The position numbers and the translations under genes are program-made. The notes below the pieces were generated by a model, which worked only from the letters and a program-made list of their open reading frames with translations, had not been told where the DNA came from and made no database searches. This document shows, piece by piece, positions 44,646-55,129 of a DNA stretch of 64,000 bases (position 1 is the stretch's first letter; every line of letters begins with the position of its first letter). The stretch spans positions 241,804,836 through 241,868,835 of the forward strand of contig OZ005660.1 in the NCBI GenBank assembly GCA_963930645.1. The letters run 5' to 3'. The stretch is from Salticus scenicus (Eukaryota > Arthropoda > Arachnida > Araneae > Salticidae).

Positions 44646-44663
44646 TGGCGTCCGCTAACAAGA
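44646..44663 (+). promoter_or_regulatory. Primer binding site of the BEL element
   Basis: TGGCGTCCGCTAACAAGA begins two bases after the LTR. TGG is the complement of the tRNA CCA end, and the position is typical. Which tRNA primes is not determined. Confidence 0.65.
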
Positions 44664-44909
44664 CTCGGCTGCAAGTAAGCTATTTCTATATTTTTTGAGA
44701 TAGAATTATTTTAAACGAAGAACATTTTATGAAAGAGAATTGATTTAATAGCATTAAGCAGACGATATTTGTTTCTTAATTTATATGAAGATTCTTTTGA
44801 TGAATCTAATAACAAGAGCTATTGTTTTTAATGTATATAATTGAATATATTGTTCACGAATTCAAATAAATTGGAGATTAAGTTTAAAATAAATATTTTG
44901 AGTTATAAT

Positions 44910-46150
44910 ATGGAAGCCTTAAAGAAAATTAGAACGCAGCATCGGAGAATATTTACAAAAGCTTGTAATGAATTTGAAAGGGTAGAAGATACATTAGATA
45001 ATGTAAATAAAATAGCAAAGTTAAAATTAATTGAAGAAAAAGCTAAATTAATGATGGAGTGTGATGGAAAAATTGCTCAACAACTTTGTACTGAAGGTAA
45101 GGATGAAAAATTGCTTGAGTCAGAAATTGATGAGTCTGAGGATTATCTTGATCGTTGGCGTATGTTAGGGCAAAAATTAAATAATTTAACACTCTCAATA
45201 AATAATAATGCTGTTCAGAGTTCTGAAGTTCTACCACATAATAGACTATTGCACTACCCCAAAATTCAACTACCTACATATAATGGGGACATTAGAAATT
45301 GGTTATGCTTTTGGGGACAATTTCAGAAGATTGATAGAGATCCTAATTTAGACCTTGATGATAAGTTTTCGTATTTGTGCCAAGCAATGGAAAAAGGTAG
45401 CGTTGCTGAAGAATTGATTAAGAGTTTTCCACCTGATGGTGTTAGCTATGCAAAAGCAATAAAACAATTGAAAAATCGTTTCGGCAATGAAGAATGTCTA
45501 ATTCAAGTTTATGTGAGAGATTTGTTGGCTTTGGTACTGCAAAAGCAAAACACAGAGAGAAAATCATTGAAAAAGCTTTATGACCTGTTAGAAACGAAAT
45601 TACGTTCTCTTGAAATTCTGGGAGTTACCAGAGATAAGTATGCTTCTATGCTATTTCCGTTAGTAGAGTCGTCACTACCAGAAGAAACATTAAGAGCATG
45701 GGAACGTTACAGATCTACGAATCGTAGGTCGCGTGAATCGGCGTCAGAAGATGGGAAAAATTTAATATCAATACAGAAAAATGATTTGGATTCCCTCTTA
45801 GAATTTCTACAAGATGAAGTTTCATCTGAAGAAAGAATAAGTCTAGCTTCACAAAATTTTCATTTTGAAAAATCTAAAGTATGTGTAAGAGGAGAGGACA
45901 AATTCCATGTCAACAAGAAATTTACAAATAATAAACTCAAGTTTGGGAATAATGTGCAGGTTTCAAGTGCGGCTGATCTTTTTACTTCTACTAGAGGTCA
46001 AAAGCAGTGTTTATTTTGTTCCAATTTCCATAGTTCTGAGGATTGTTTTAAAGCTAGGAAAATGCCTATGAAAGAAAGAGAAAATTTAGTTGAAAAGTCT
46101 CGTTGTTGTGTTGTTTTTTATGTTTACAACCAGGGCATTATATTCGCCAG
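44910..46150 (+). pseudogene. BEL gag region
   Basis: Structural part of the polyprotein. The ATG at 44910 starts MEALKKIRTQHRR. A coiled-coil-like stretch rich in Lys and Glu follows, then the conserved DUF1759-type block (LPTYNGDIRNWLCFWGQF, with AIKQLKNRFG). Three zinc-knuckle-like motifs follow: CLFCSNFHSSEDC, then, after a frameshift near 46105, CFLCLQPGHYIRQC and CLCCGKKHHILLC. The frameshift moves the second and third motifs out of the gag frame. The frame upstream of the ATG is also open but starts without a Met. Confidence 0.85.
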
Positions 46151-46867
46151 TGCTCTGTAAAAGCAGGATGCTTATGTTGCGGCAAAAAACATCATATTTT
46201 GTTATGCCGAAGTATGAAACAAGCAAATGCAAGCGAACCAAAAAGAGAGATAGAGAAAGATACTCAAAGTGATCAAGCACTTGCCAGTGTATCAAAGTCT
46301 CCACGTGTAGTGTTGCAAACCCTATTGGTGATGGTCAGAGGCAATGGAAAGAGGCGCAAAGCCAGAGCCATTTTTGACTCTGCATCGCAACGTTCTTATT
46401 TACTCACAGATACAGATAGAGAGATGAAATATGAAGTAGAAGATTCAGAATATCTTCAGCATTCTCTTTTTGGCGGTAAGAGTACCGGTATGTGTAAACA
46501 TGACATATTTAAGTTATTCTTAACAAGTGTTAATGGGGATTACAAGTGCAATTTTAGCGTGCTAGGTCAACCAGTCATATGTGAAACGAAACCTCCTACA
46601 ACTCCTGAACTTTGTATTAAAGAACTTTCAGACTCCAGTGTTCAGGTTGAAGATGATCATCAAGCTCCTATTGAAATTCTGATCGGAGCTGATGTTATGG
46701 GAAAGTTGATGACGGGTAATTATAAGCCTCTCCCCAGTGGCCTCTCTGCAATTGAGACAAAGTTAGGATGGACAGTTATGGGTCGCACGTGAAGTCTACC
46801 TTCCAGTGACTGTTCAACTTTGATTTCAATGATGAACAAAGACGCATCCATTAGTGATTTGTGAACT
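46151..46867 (+). pseudogene. BEL protease (A17-type) region
   Basis: Retropepsin-like aspartic protease expected to cut the polyprotein. The active-site block reads AIFDSASQRSYL (Asp codon 46376-46378); the usual D-S/T-G triad has Ala in place of Gly. A later DVMGKLMTG and GWTVMGR stretch is typical of BEL elements before reverse transcriptase. In-frame stops are at 46790-46792 and 46862-46864; the second looks like a Trp codon turned TGA (..ISDL*TLDTLGI). Confidence 0.82.
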
Positions 46868-47940
46868 TTGGATACACTTGGAATAACTGATCCTTCGGTG
46901 AAGAAGACCAAATCTGAGTTACAAAAGACTGCCACAGACCATTTCTTAAGTATTATTGAAATTAAAGATAATCGTTTTCAAGTACATCTGCCATGGTTGG
47001 AAAATCATCCCCCACTTCCAGACTATTATGAGCTAGCATTAAAAAGGTTGAATAGTACAATAAAGCGACTTAAATCGGAGTCTCTGTGGGAAGCTTATGA
47101 AGAAGTTTTCAATGAGTGGCTAGATTGCGAAATTATAGAAGAGGTGGAGAATGAGTGTAAAGAACCAGTACTTTACTTTCCTCATAGAGCAGTAATCAAA
47201 GAGAAGAGCACCACGAAGATCAGACCGGTATTTGATGCTTCTGCAAAAGTAAAAGGATCACCGAGTCTCAATGATTGTTTAGAAAAAGAGCCAAACCTCA
47301 TAGAGCTGATTCCGAGTATTCTAATGCGTTTCCGCAAAGAGAAGATAGGTGTCACCGCAGACATTCGAAAAGCATTCCTCCAAATAAGCCTTCAGCCGGC
47401 TGACAGAAATTACTTAAGATTTCTATGGATCACCAGTGACGGGCAAATTAAAAAGTATAGGCACTGTAGAGTTGTTCTTGGTGTATCGTGCAGGCCCTTT
47501 CTGCTAAGTTCTACGATTCAATATCTGCTAAGAACTGTTTTAGAGAAAATAGAGGTTGGTGAGTCCTCATACCCAAAAGCTATCGTTTAAAAACTTTTGA
47601 CTAGTTTCTACGTAGACAATTGTGTTAACAGTGTGAAGAATGAAGCAGAACGTAAACAGTTCATGGAAGTAGCTATTGAAGTTATGGCAGAAAGAAAATT
47701 TGATCTACGAGGATGGGAATTCACCGATCCTAACGCCGAAAGTCCAACTGGTTCTAGCGTATTGGGTTTAATATGGAATAGAAATGCTGACACTCTACGA
47801 ATAAACACCGAAAGTTTTCAAGAGGTGTGTAGTGAGGAAGTAACAAAAAGAACCATTTTATCATCAGCTCACAAAATCTTTGATCCTTTAGGTATCACCT
47901 GTCCAGTTTCTCTCCTTCCAAAACTTTTGTTACAAAGCTT
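46868..47940 (+). pseudogene. BEL reverse transcriptase region
   Basis: Copies the RNA genome into DNA. Blocks: IRPVFDASAK, then the first catalytic block TADIRKAFLQISL (Asp near 47360), RFLWI and GVSCRPFLL. A TAA stop at 47588-47590 follows. The second catalytic block reads FYVDNCVNSV (47606-47635), where the family has two Asp; the second is Asn here. After it comes the connection segment (LRGWEF, ILSSAHKIFDPLGI). The mutated box and the stop each suffice to inactivate the copy. Confidence 0.88.
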
Positions 47941-50179
47941 GTGGAGTGGAACACTAATATGACTTGGGATCAGAAAGTAGATTTAGAAACTGAGAGAGAG
48001 TTCCGAAAATGGTTGAAGGATGTGCCAGTTTTGTCAACAATTGAAATCCCAAGGTGGATTAGATTTGACATTAAAAATGAGAAGAAATCTTTACATGTGT
48101 TTTGTGACGCAAGTCGATCCGCCTATGCAACGTGTGTCTTTTTGAGAGTTGAAAGTGAAAATTGTGTGCACATACAACTTGTTCAAGCTAAAGCCAGAGT
48201 TGCACCCTGTGGAAATAAGGAGACTAGTATTGCTCGTATGGAACTTCTCGGGGCTACTATTGCTGCTCGCCTTTCTTCAAACATACTAGAAGATCTTCTT
48301 GTAAGAGATGTTATATTACTGGACTGATTCCACCACTGTACTTGCGTGGATAAGAAGAGAAGATTCGTGGGGAGTTTTTGTGCAAAATAGAGTAACTGAG
48401 ATACTGAGTTTGACTCCAAAAGAGGCTTGGAGGTATGTCCCTGGTTCCGTGAATCCAGCAGATCTTCCTAGTAGAGGTTGCACTGCTCTACAGTTGTCTT
48501 CGTCGAAATGGTGGGAGGGGCCTGCATGGTTGTACTCTCCGTCTGATTTGTGGCCCAATGCTGAAGACATTGTTCGAGAAGAGGAAATAAACAGTGAGAG
48601 AAAAAAGATTATTTCTTCTATGTTAACTGTTGAAGTAGGCTCACTGCTACATTCTCGTACTAATGACTATAAGAAAACTATCCGAATCGTAGCTTGGATA
48701 AGGAGATTCTATTACAACTGTTTCAATTCCGAAAAGAAGCTAGGTGACCTTACTGTTCATGAGATAGAAGAAGCAGAAAAAACCGCTGTGCATCTTATCC
48801 AAAGAGAGTCCTTCACAGATAAGAGTGAGAAGAGACTGAAGACTTTAGATACATTTGTTGATGAGGAAATACTTCGATTAAAAACAGCAGTGTTCAAAAG
48901 AGATGATATAGCAGAGTTCAGAATGCCTGCGGTTTTGCCAGGAGAACATCCAATTGTGAGAAGTCTTATATTAGAGGAATACAGTAAAAGAGGACATGCT
49001 GGTGTGTCATATACACTGAATTCCTTAAGAGAGAGATTTTGGATCCTTTGTGGCAGGAGAACAGTGAGATCAGTGATAAAGTCATGTGTGATTTGCAAAA
49101 GGTTTGCTGCCAAAAATATTAAGCCTCCAACTGCACCACCACCTGCAGATCGGGTGCAAGATGCCTGTGTGTTTCAAGTAACGGGTTTGGATTTTGCTCG
49201 CCCTGTCTACCTGCGAGATAATTCTAAGGCCTGGATTTGCTTATTTACATGTGCGGTATACCGTGCATTTCACCTCGAGTTGGTCGCCTCTCTTTCGACA
49301 GATACTTTTCTTTTAGCCTTTCATCGTTTCATTGCTCGCAGGGGAAAGCCTTCAGTAGTTTACAGTGACAATGGAAGCAACTTCACAGGAGCAGCTAATA
49401 TTCTTAAATGTGTCGATTTCAAAGGAGTGTCTCTACAATTAAGAGATAAGAGAATTAATGAGAAATTCATTCCTCCTGGAGCTCCTTGGTGGGGAGGATG
49501 GTGGGAAAGGTTAATAGGCACGATGAAGGCTATATTGAAGAAGGTCTTAGGAAGAGCAAGTTTGAACCACGAAGAGATGACAACAGCTCTATGCAATTGT
49601 GAAGCTATCTTGAATGACAGACCTTTGACTGCAGTAACTTCAGACCCGAGTCTCAGTGTTCTCACTCCTGCAGATTTTCTGAGAGAGATAAAAAGTAGCA
49701 CCTTGCCAGACATTAAAACTTCTTCAGACCCAAATCACTTACGACGAAGATTGAGTTACATTCAGACTATTCGTGAAGCTTTTCGATCAAGATTCCGTCA
49801 AGAATATTTAGGAGCACTTTGTACGAAGCAGAGAAATCAACAATTTTTTACCTTAAAGGTGGGAGAATTAGTTCTTGTTGGAGACGATGAAAAGAAAAGA
49901 CAGTCGTGGCCTCTTGGTCGAATAGTTGAAGTGTTTCCAGGTCCTGATGGTATCGTTCGTCGAGTTAAAGTAAAGACATAACATGGAGACCTTTTTAGAG
50001 CTATTCAACGGATATACCCGTTAGAAGTTCCTGATACTGACTCCTTTGTTACTCCAGCAGAGGTAATCCCCACGGTGGGAGTTAAGAACAGTGCACTTGA
50101 CAGTGAATCTGCCGGCCGCATACCAGTTGTTACTAGAGCAGGACGTGTAATTAAGTCCCCACAGAGACTTGACTTATGA
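47941..50179 (+). pseudogene. BEL RNase H and integrase region
   Basis: After a frameshift near 47945, RNase H appears with its three acidic positions: CDAS (48106), ARMELLGA (48241) and, beyond another frameshift near 48300, WTDSTTVLAWI (48326). Integrase follows, with a zinc region (GHAG, then CVICKR) whose first His seems lost. The DDE core has TGLDFARPV, YSDNGSNF and WWERLIG, with all three acids present. The DUF5641-type tail (LVLVGDD..WPLGRI) is cut by a TAA at 49979-49981. The same frame then runs on to TGA at 50177. It is broken only by point events. Confidence 0.88.
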
Positions 50180-50383
50180 CTTTAATATTAGCACTATCAC
50201 TTTAGTTGTAAATATGTATATATGATTCTTATTATTTACTCATAAATTTTTCTTCATTTGTTGTAAAGTATTTAGTCACCCAAATGTCTCAGGCAAAAAT
50301 GTAATTTCTATGTGTATTTATAATTTTTTTCCCTAGTTTTGTAAGTTAACTTTTGGAGTTCTAAGTTAACTTAGTTGGGAGGA

Positions 50384-50821
50384 TGTTCGGCAATGCTTCC
50401 TTTTCTCCCATAAAATCAAAGAGATTGAACGAGACTATCTGGACTCCATGGTCTCTTCAAAATTACTAAAAGATCATTTTTGGCAACTAGTTTTTGATGT
50501 TTTTAGAATAGAGAGAGTTTTATGTTCTGACTTGTAAAAATGAGGAAGTTATTTTCGTGTTAAGACATTTAATTTTATAGGAAGAATTTTAAATATGAGA
50601 ATTTTTATGAGTATAATCTATTTAGAGTTATATCTACGGATAATTATAAATATGCTTTAAGAGTTATTTTCATTATAAGCTTATGAATTGCATAAGTAAA
50701 AGAATAATGATGCTGTGTGATACCTACTATTCCAAGTTATGTATATAGATCATGTAAATAAACTGTATGTGTTTTTTTTTAATATACGAAGTTGATGTCT
50801 TTTATGGGTTTATCGTAAACA
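50384..50821 (+). repeat. 3' LTR of the BEL element, complete
   Basis: 438 bp, from TGTTCGGCAATG to TAAACA, preceded by a purine tract (TTGGGAGGA). It serves as the reference that proves the two 5' LTR pieces belong together. Confidence 0.94.
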
Positions 50822-50826
50822 CTAGG

Positions 50827-51003
50827 AGTCTTAATTTAGCCCACAAATAAAGGTCTATAAGCCAATCATAGCGCAGCTTTTCCCCACAAAGAAAGGGAAA
50901 CTCTGTCTCGTTCTACTCGTCCATTCCCAAAGTTCCCAGTTTTTTCCCCAAAACTCCCGGGTTTTTTCCCTTGGTTTTAAATTCCCGGGTTTTTTTGCAT
51001 CTC
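50827..51003. other. Spacer with C/T-rich repeats
   Basis: Short repeats of TTCCC(A/G)..GTTTTTTCCC wording. No gene. Confidence 0.45.
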
Positions 51004-51225
51004 TAGCCCGTTAGTAGTCGCTATAGACAGCGCCACCTATTACAGATTGCGAACTTTTTATTTAACTGTCACCAATAATTTTAAGAAGTGATGTGATCGA
51101 CGTTTCTTCGGTTTTATTCGCGTTTTATGTATATCAAATGCCACTTCTAGAAATTTTTGGTGGCTATTGAATAAACACTCAAGGATGGGCGGCAAATCGA
51201 CCAACTAGCGACTACTAACGGGCTA
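51004..51225. mobile_element. TA-flanked MITE, 218 bp
   Basis: The unit 51006-51223 has inverted ends GCCCGTTAGTAGTCGCTA on both strands (18 identical bases) and TA on each side. It suits the Tc1/mariner group. Non-coding. Confidence 0.87.
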
Positions 51226-52235
51226 GTGGAGCTCAGCATTTGTGTTCAAACACTCTTAAAAAAAAAAAAAAAACGATATTTCTAAATATAAATATTTAGA
51301 AAACATGATATATTATTTAATTATATAATATATAAATATTTAGAAATATTACTATTATATATTAATAATATTTCTTTTTGTAATGCACAAGCCAATTGTA
51401 TTAGATTCTTTTATATATATATATATATTTAGTTAATTGAAGAAGATTATACAATTTAAAACTTCATCCATTTGTTACTTTTTTATTGCTTTTTTTTTTC
51501 TTTAGAGCTTCATTTACAAAGTGACTTCATTTGAAATAATTTTGAGTTTACGCGGGCGCAAAACTCATATTTCTAGAAAAAATACAATTTGGAAAATTTG
51601 TCCGCATATTCCCTATCATATTTATCTAAGTAAAAGCAAAGATAAAGAGGGAAAATGTATTTGCTAAGCATTTTCGAGAATAAAAAGGGTATTAACATGG
51701 GGTAGAGGGGGAGATATAATGACTCGGACGCAGTTGTCACATATCTAACAAAAGAAAGATTTGCACAAACGCAGTTGATATGTCTCCAAAGCGTCAAAAT
51801 TTTGATGTGATGTTTGCGAGTTCGGTCATCGGAGTCGATGTGTCAATTTTTTGCAGATAATTAATAGATAAGATTCCAGTTGTAAAAGAAAACATTTCAT
51901 TGTCTACTGCACTTTGATTTGTCTAAGTAATTCAGATAAGTTTTTTTAAGCTTTCTTTTAGTTACTAAAACGCACAAATAAAAGAGGAAAAAAAAAAAAA
52001 AAAAAAAGGTAAAAAGAAAAAACACTGGAGCTCTGAAAACCACAAAATAAATATTTATTCTTGAAAAGATATACTTTAAAAAAGTAAACATTTCATCAAT
52101 AAGTAAATTTTTAAGAAAAATATAGAAGTTTCACTTTTGCAAAAGATAAAAAATTGTAACTAATCAAAATAATGCCGTGATTATAATTTTAAAATTAAAT
52201 TTATATATTTATCTTGGGCATTATTTATTTATTTA
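51226..52235. other. AT-rich spacer
   Basis: No gene or element ends. Contains an ATAT-rich region near 51300-51430 and poly(A) near 51990. Confidence 0.5.
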
Positions 52236-52560
52236 CTAGCAGTCATCGCTGGTCATGATATTTATATGATTTTTCAAAAGAACTGAATCACTATTTTTTA
52301 TATCACACCATAAATAAAAACTAAAAAAAAAAAACCCTACATTGAAATTATCCTAAATCTTGCTTCGGGTATCTGCTGCCTACGGCAGCTGTTTTCCTGC
52401 CAGCACTGAGTCGGATCCAGGTTACCACTGCCTGCAGAAAGGTCTTTTCAGGGCACTTCCATTTGGGTTTTTATCGACGACAAGTGAATCTGCTATTATT
52501 TTGGAACTACGATTTTAAAGGTGACTGTACCTCAGCAACTATTAAATATTTCCGTTTTGG
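52236..52560 (-). mobile_element. Helitron 3' end, minus strand
   Basis: Read on the minus strand it ends with ATGACCAGCGATGACTG and CTAG, then T, like the Helitron at 13468 (GACCAGCGAAGCTGG..CTAG). About 300 bp upstream are collinear with it, including a CAGCTGCCGTAGGCAGCAG hairpin in place of CGCTACCGAAGGTGGTAGCG. The 5' end is not found. Confidence 0.7.
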
Positions 52561-53579
52561 AACATGTATTTTCTAGTCCCTGTTCTTTACACTATATTCC
52601 GATTTGATTCCGACCAATATAATAAAAATATTTTTTTTTTCTTTTAAAAAGAAATAAATAAGTAAAAACTAAACAAATTTTAATTAAATTTTAAAGTTAA
52701 TCCTTTTTCAATATGCTATCATTTTTATCGATAAATACAAAAAATAAAAATAAAAATAAAAATAATAATAATAATAAAATCGTTTTTTTTTTTTTTTTCG
52801 AAGGAATTAATTAAAAAAATAAAAAAATAAAAAAAATAAAAAATAAAATGTTTTTATGCTATAAAAATTACACATTAACATAACTGCTATAAACACATTT
52901 AAAATTTAAAATACTTAATTTTTTCTACTGCATTACCATTTGGTTTTCAATAAATATAATAAATTAAAAACAGAAAAAAAAAAAATATATTTCTGTGCCG
53001 AATGAATGAATTAAATAAGTAACAAATAAAAAGCGTAATGCCCTTTTCTAAGATACGCAGACGATTACAATGGAGGAATAAATTTATGAAAATTAAACAT
53101 AAAGACCATATTTAAAATCGAAAAATAAATAATTAAAGATATTCAAATTCGAAAAAGTCTTGATGAAGGGCTCACCTGTAGGGTCGCAGTCATCCATCTG
53201 CCAAGTTTTATAGCTTTGCAATCAGTAGTGAAAGCACCGAGGTGCAGACAGACACGCAGATACTCAGACAGATACTTCTCTTTAGATTATATTGATCGCA
53301 ATGAAATCATAATATAATATAAAGAACAGGAGCTATAAAATACACGGTTAGAAAACAAAATATTTAATAGATGCTGAGATACAGTCATCTTTCAAATCAT
53401 AGTTCCTAAATAATAAAAGATCCACCAATCGTCGATAATATTCCAAATTGAAGTACACAGAAAAGATATTTTTGCATGCAGTGGTAACTAGAGAAGACCC
53501 TAATTAGAAGAAGAGTGGACATTGGCGCGCCGGCTTTTTAACGAAATTCTTCATTTTAGTGCCAGTTGCAGCTTTCAAT
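52561..53579. other. AT-rich spacer
   Basis: No gene. AAAAT/AAT microsatellite at about 52737-52778 and at 52815-52850. Bases 53165-53290 are GC-richer and contain CAGACAGACACGCAGA-type repeats, possibly Helitron body. Confidence 0.45.
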
Positions 53580-54247
53580 GCATATGCATGCTTCATACGT
53601 TTACTCTGTAATAGCACTTCGATTGTAAATTGTTAATATGTTCATACATTGATGAATTCATTTATGTGAAAACTTATTTCTCGTGATGCATGATTTTTTT
53701 TATAGGTAATATTCTTCCAAAGAAAAAAAATATATATATTTGCTTATAACATATTCTGTAAAGGATTTCCTATAAAAAAGACAAGCTTTTAAATTTACTC
53801 ATATATACTGAAGAGATGAAGAGATACAAATTATGACACTCACCTGAAAGAGTTAACAATAATCTGAAAAAGCCTTTTAAAATTATAAGAGAAAATATAT
53901 CTGTAATTTGTATTTTGAAAACTTTTCTCCAAAAACGACTTTGAAATAATTATTACTGATTCCATGTAAAGAAAGTAAAGCTAATAAAAATGAGGAGTAT
54001 GTTACTAAATTTTCTGTAGTAAAAAAGATTTAAATTTTTAGATTTATAAAGATTGTTCTAATTAAGATGTAAGTTTTCAAAGATTTTCTATAAGTAATAT
54101 CGACATACATCATTATAATTCATTTAAAGATAAGATTCATTTCTGAGATTAAACTAGGTAAAAAAATTTGTAAGGTAAGTATGAACACACATTCATACAA
54201 ATAAAAAGTCGTATATATCTGAAATATGTTCTAAAGGATTGTCAAAA
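53580..54247 (+). repeat. Duplicated upstream flank of gene C, with decayed fingers
   Basis: Collinear with 29130-29793. A decayed finger near 53748 reads like CNIFCKGFP. Directly before the ATG the frame is open from 54185 and reads HTNKKSYISEICSKGLSK, a finger with one Cys lost that runs straight into the gene. Confidence 0.75.
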
Positions 54248-55129
54248 ATGGAACATATAAATGTAGATACACGCACTGAGGTCCGAGAAAAGCCATTTGT
54301 GTGTGAAGTGTGCTCCAAAGGTTTTACTCAACAGAAAAATCTAAACAGACATCTACGCCTTCATATAGTAGAAAAACCGTATATATGTGGGATATGTTCT
54401 AGAGGGTATACTCAAAGGTGCAATCTGGATATACATTTGCGCACTCATACAGGAGAAAAGCCATTTGTGTGTAAAATATGCTCTAAAGGATTCTTTCAGA
54501 AGAGTTCTCTAACTAGCCATTCAAGTGTTCATACAGGAGAAACACCATATGTGTGTAAAATATGCTGTAAAGGATTCTCTAAGAATGCTGATCTAAAAAG
54601 ACATTTCCGTGCTCATACAGGAGAAAAACCATACGTGTGTGAAATGTGTTCTAAAGCATATTCTCGAAATGATCAACTAAATTTACATATACAAAGTCAT
54701 ACTGGAGAAAAGCCATATGTGTGTGAAATATGTTCTAAAGGATTCTCACAGAGGAGTTCTCTAATTAGCCATTCAAGTGTTCATACAGGAGAAACACCAT
54801 ATGTGTGTAAAATCTGTTCTAAAGAATTCTGTAAGAATGCTGATCTAAAAAGACATTGCCGTGCTCATACTGGAGAAAAGCCATACGTGTGTGAAATGTG
54901 TCCTAAAGCGTATTCTCGAAATGATCAACTAAATTTACATCTATTGAAACATGGAGGAGAAAAGCCATATTTATGTAATATATGTTCTAAAGGTTTTCCT
55001 GAAAAAGGAGATCTAAATAGACATGCACTCATTCACACAGGAGACAAGCCGTATAAGTGTGAGATATGTTCTAATGAATTTTCTCAAAAAGGAAATCTAA
55101 ATAAACATTTACGACTTCACATGCAATAA
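54248..55129 (+). CDS. C2H2 zinc-finger protein, 10 fingers (paralog C)
   Basis: Predicted nuclear DNA-binding protein of 293 residues with ten intact C2H2 fingers and no other domain. I place the start at the ATG at 54248; the frame is open further upstream but holds no earlier ATG. Helix residues at -1, 2, 3 and 6 read QKNR, QCNI, QSSS, KADR, RDQL, QSSS, KADR, RDQL, EGDR and QGNK. Fingers 3-5 and 6-8 are thus the same three-finger module twice; finger 5 ends like finger 3 of genes A and B (..IQSH). AATAAA follows at 55267-55272. The N-terminal MEHINVDTRTEVREKPF aligns with a finger that lost its His. The function is unknown. Confidence 0.9.
   Translation: MEHINVDTRTEVREKPFVCEVCSKGFTQQKNLNRHLRLHIVEKPYICGICSRGYTQRCNLDIHLRTHTGEKPFVCKICSKGFFQKSSLTSHSSVHTGETPYVCKICCKGFSKNADLKRHFRAHTGEKPYVCEMCSKAYSRNDQLNLHIQSHTGEKPYVCEICSKGFSQRSSLISHSSVHTGETPYVCKICSKEFCKNADLKRHCRAHTGEKPYVCEMCPKAYSRNDQLNLHLLKHGGEKPYLCNICSKGFPEKGDLNRHALIHTGDKPYKCEICSNEFSQKGNLNKHLRLHMQ

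Larger units (their letters stand above)
31857..50826 (+). mobile_element. BEL/Pao LTR retrotransposon split by a 12.3-kb insertion
   Basis: The element starts at 31862 (TGTTCGGAAATG) and ends at 50821 (TAAACA). It is flanked by the 5-bp duplication CTAGG at 31857-31861 and 50822-50826, as expected for BEL/Pao. Its 5' LTR is in two pieces, 31862-31991 and 44329-44643, separated by 12,337 bp. The 3' LTR (50384-50821, 438 bp) is complete. By eye the two LTRs differ at about 6-7 positions plus a T-run length, so the insertion is fairly young. Removing the 12.3-kb insert and its duplication gives an element of about 6.6 kb, the normal size. One gag-pol frame runs from 44910 to 50179 with several stops and frameshifts, so this copy is dead. 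Confidence 0.93.

Noticed and set aside
45043..49713. Minus-strand frames of 60-118 codons across the BEL element
   Set aside because: They are antisense shadows of gag-pol.
54239..54247. Start of gene C at TTG 54239
   Set aside because: Non-ATG start without support; the ATG at 54248 corresponds to the starts of genes A and B.
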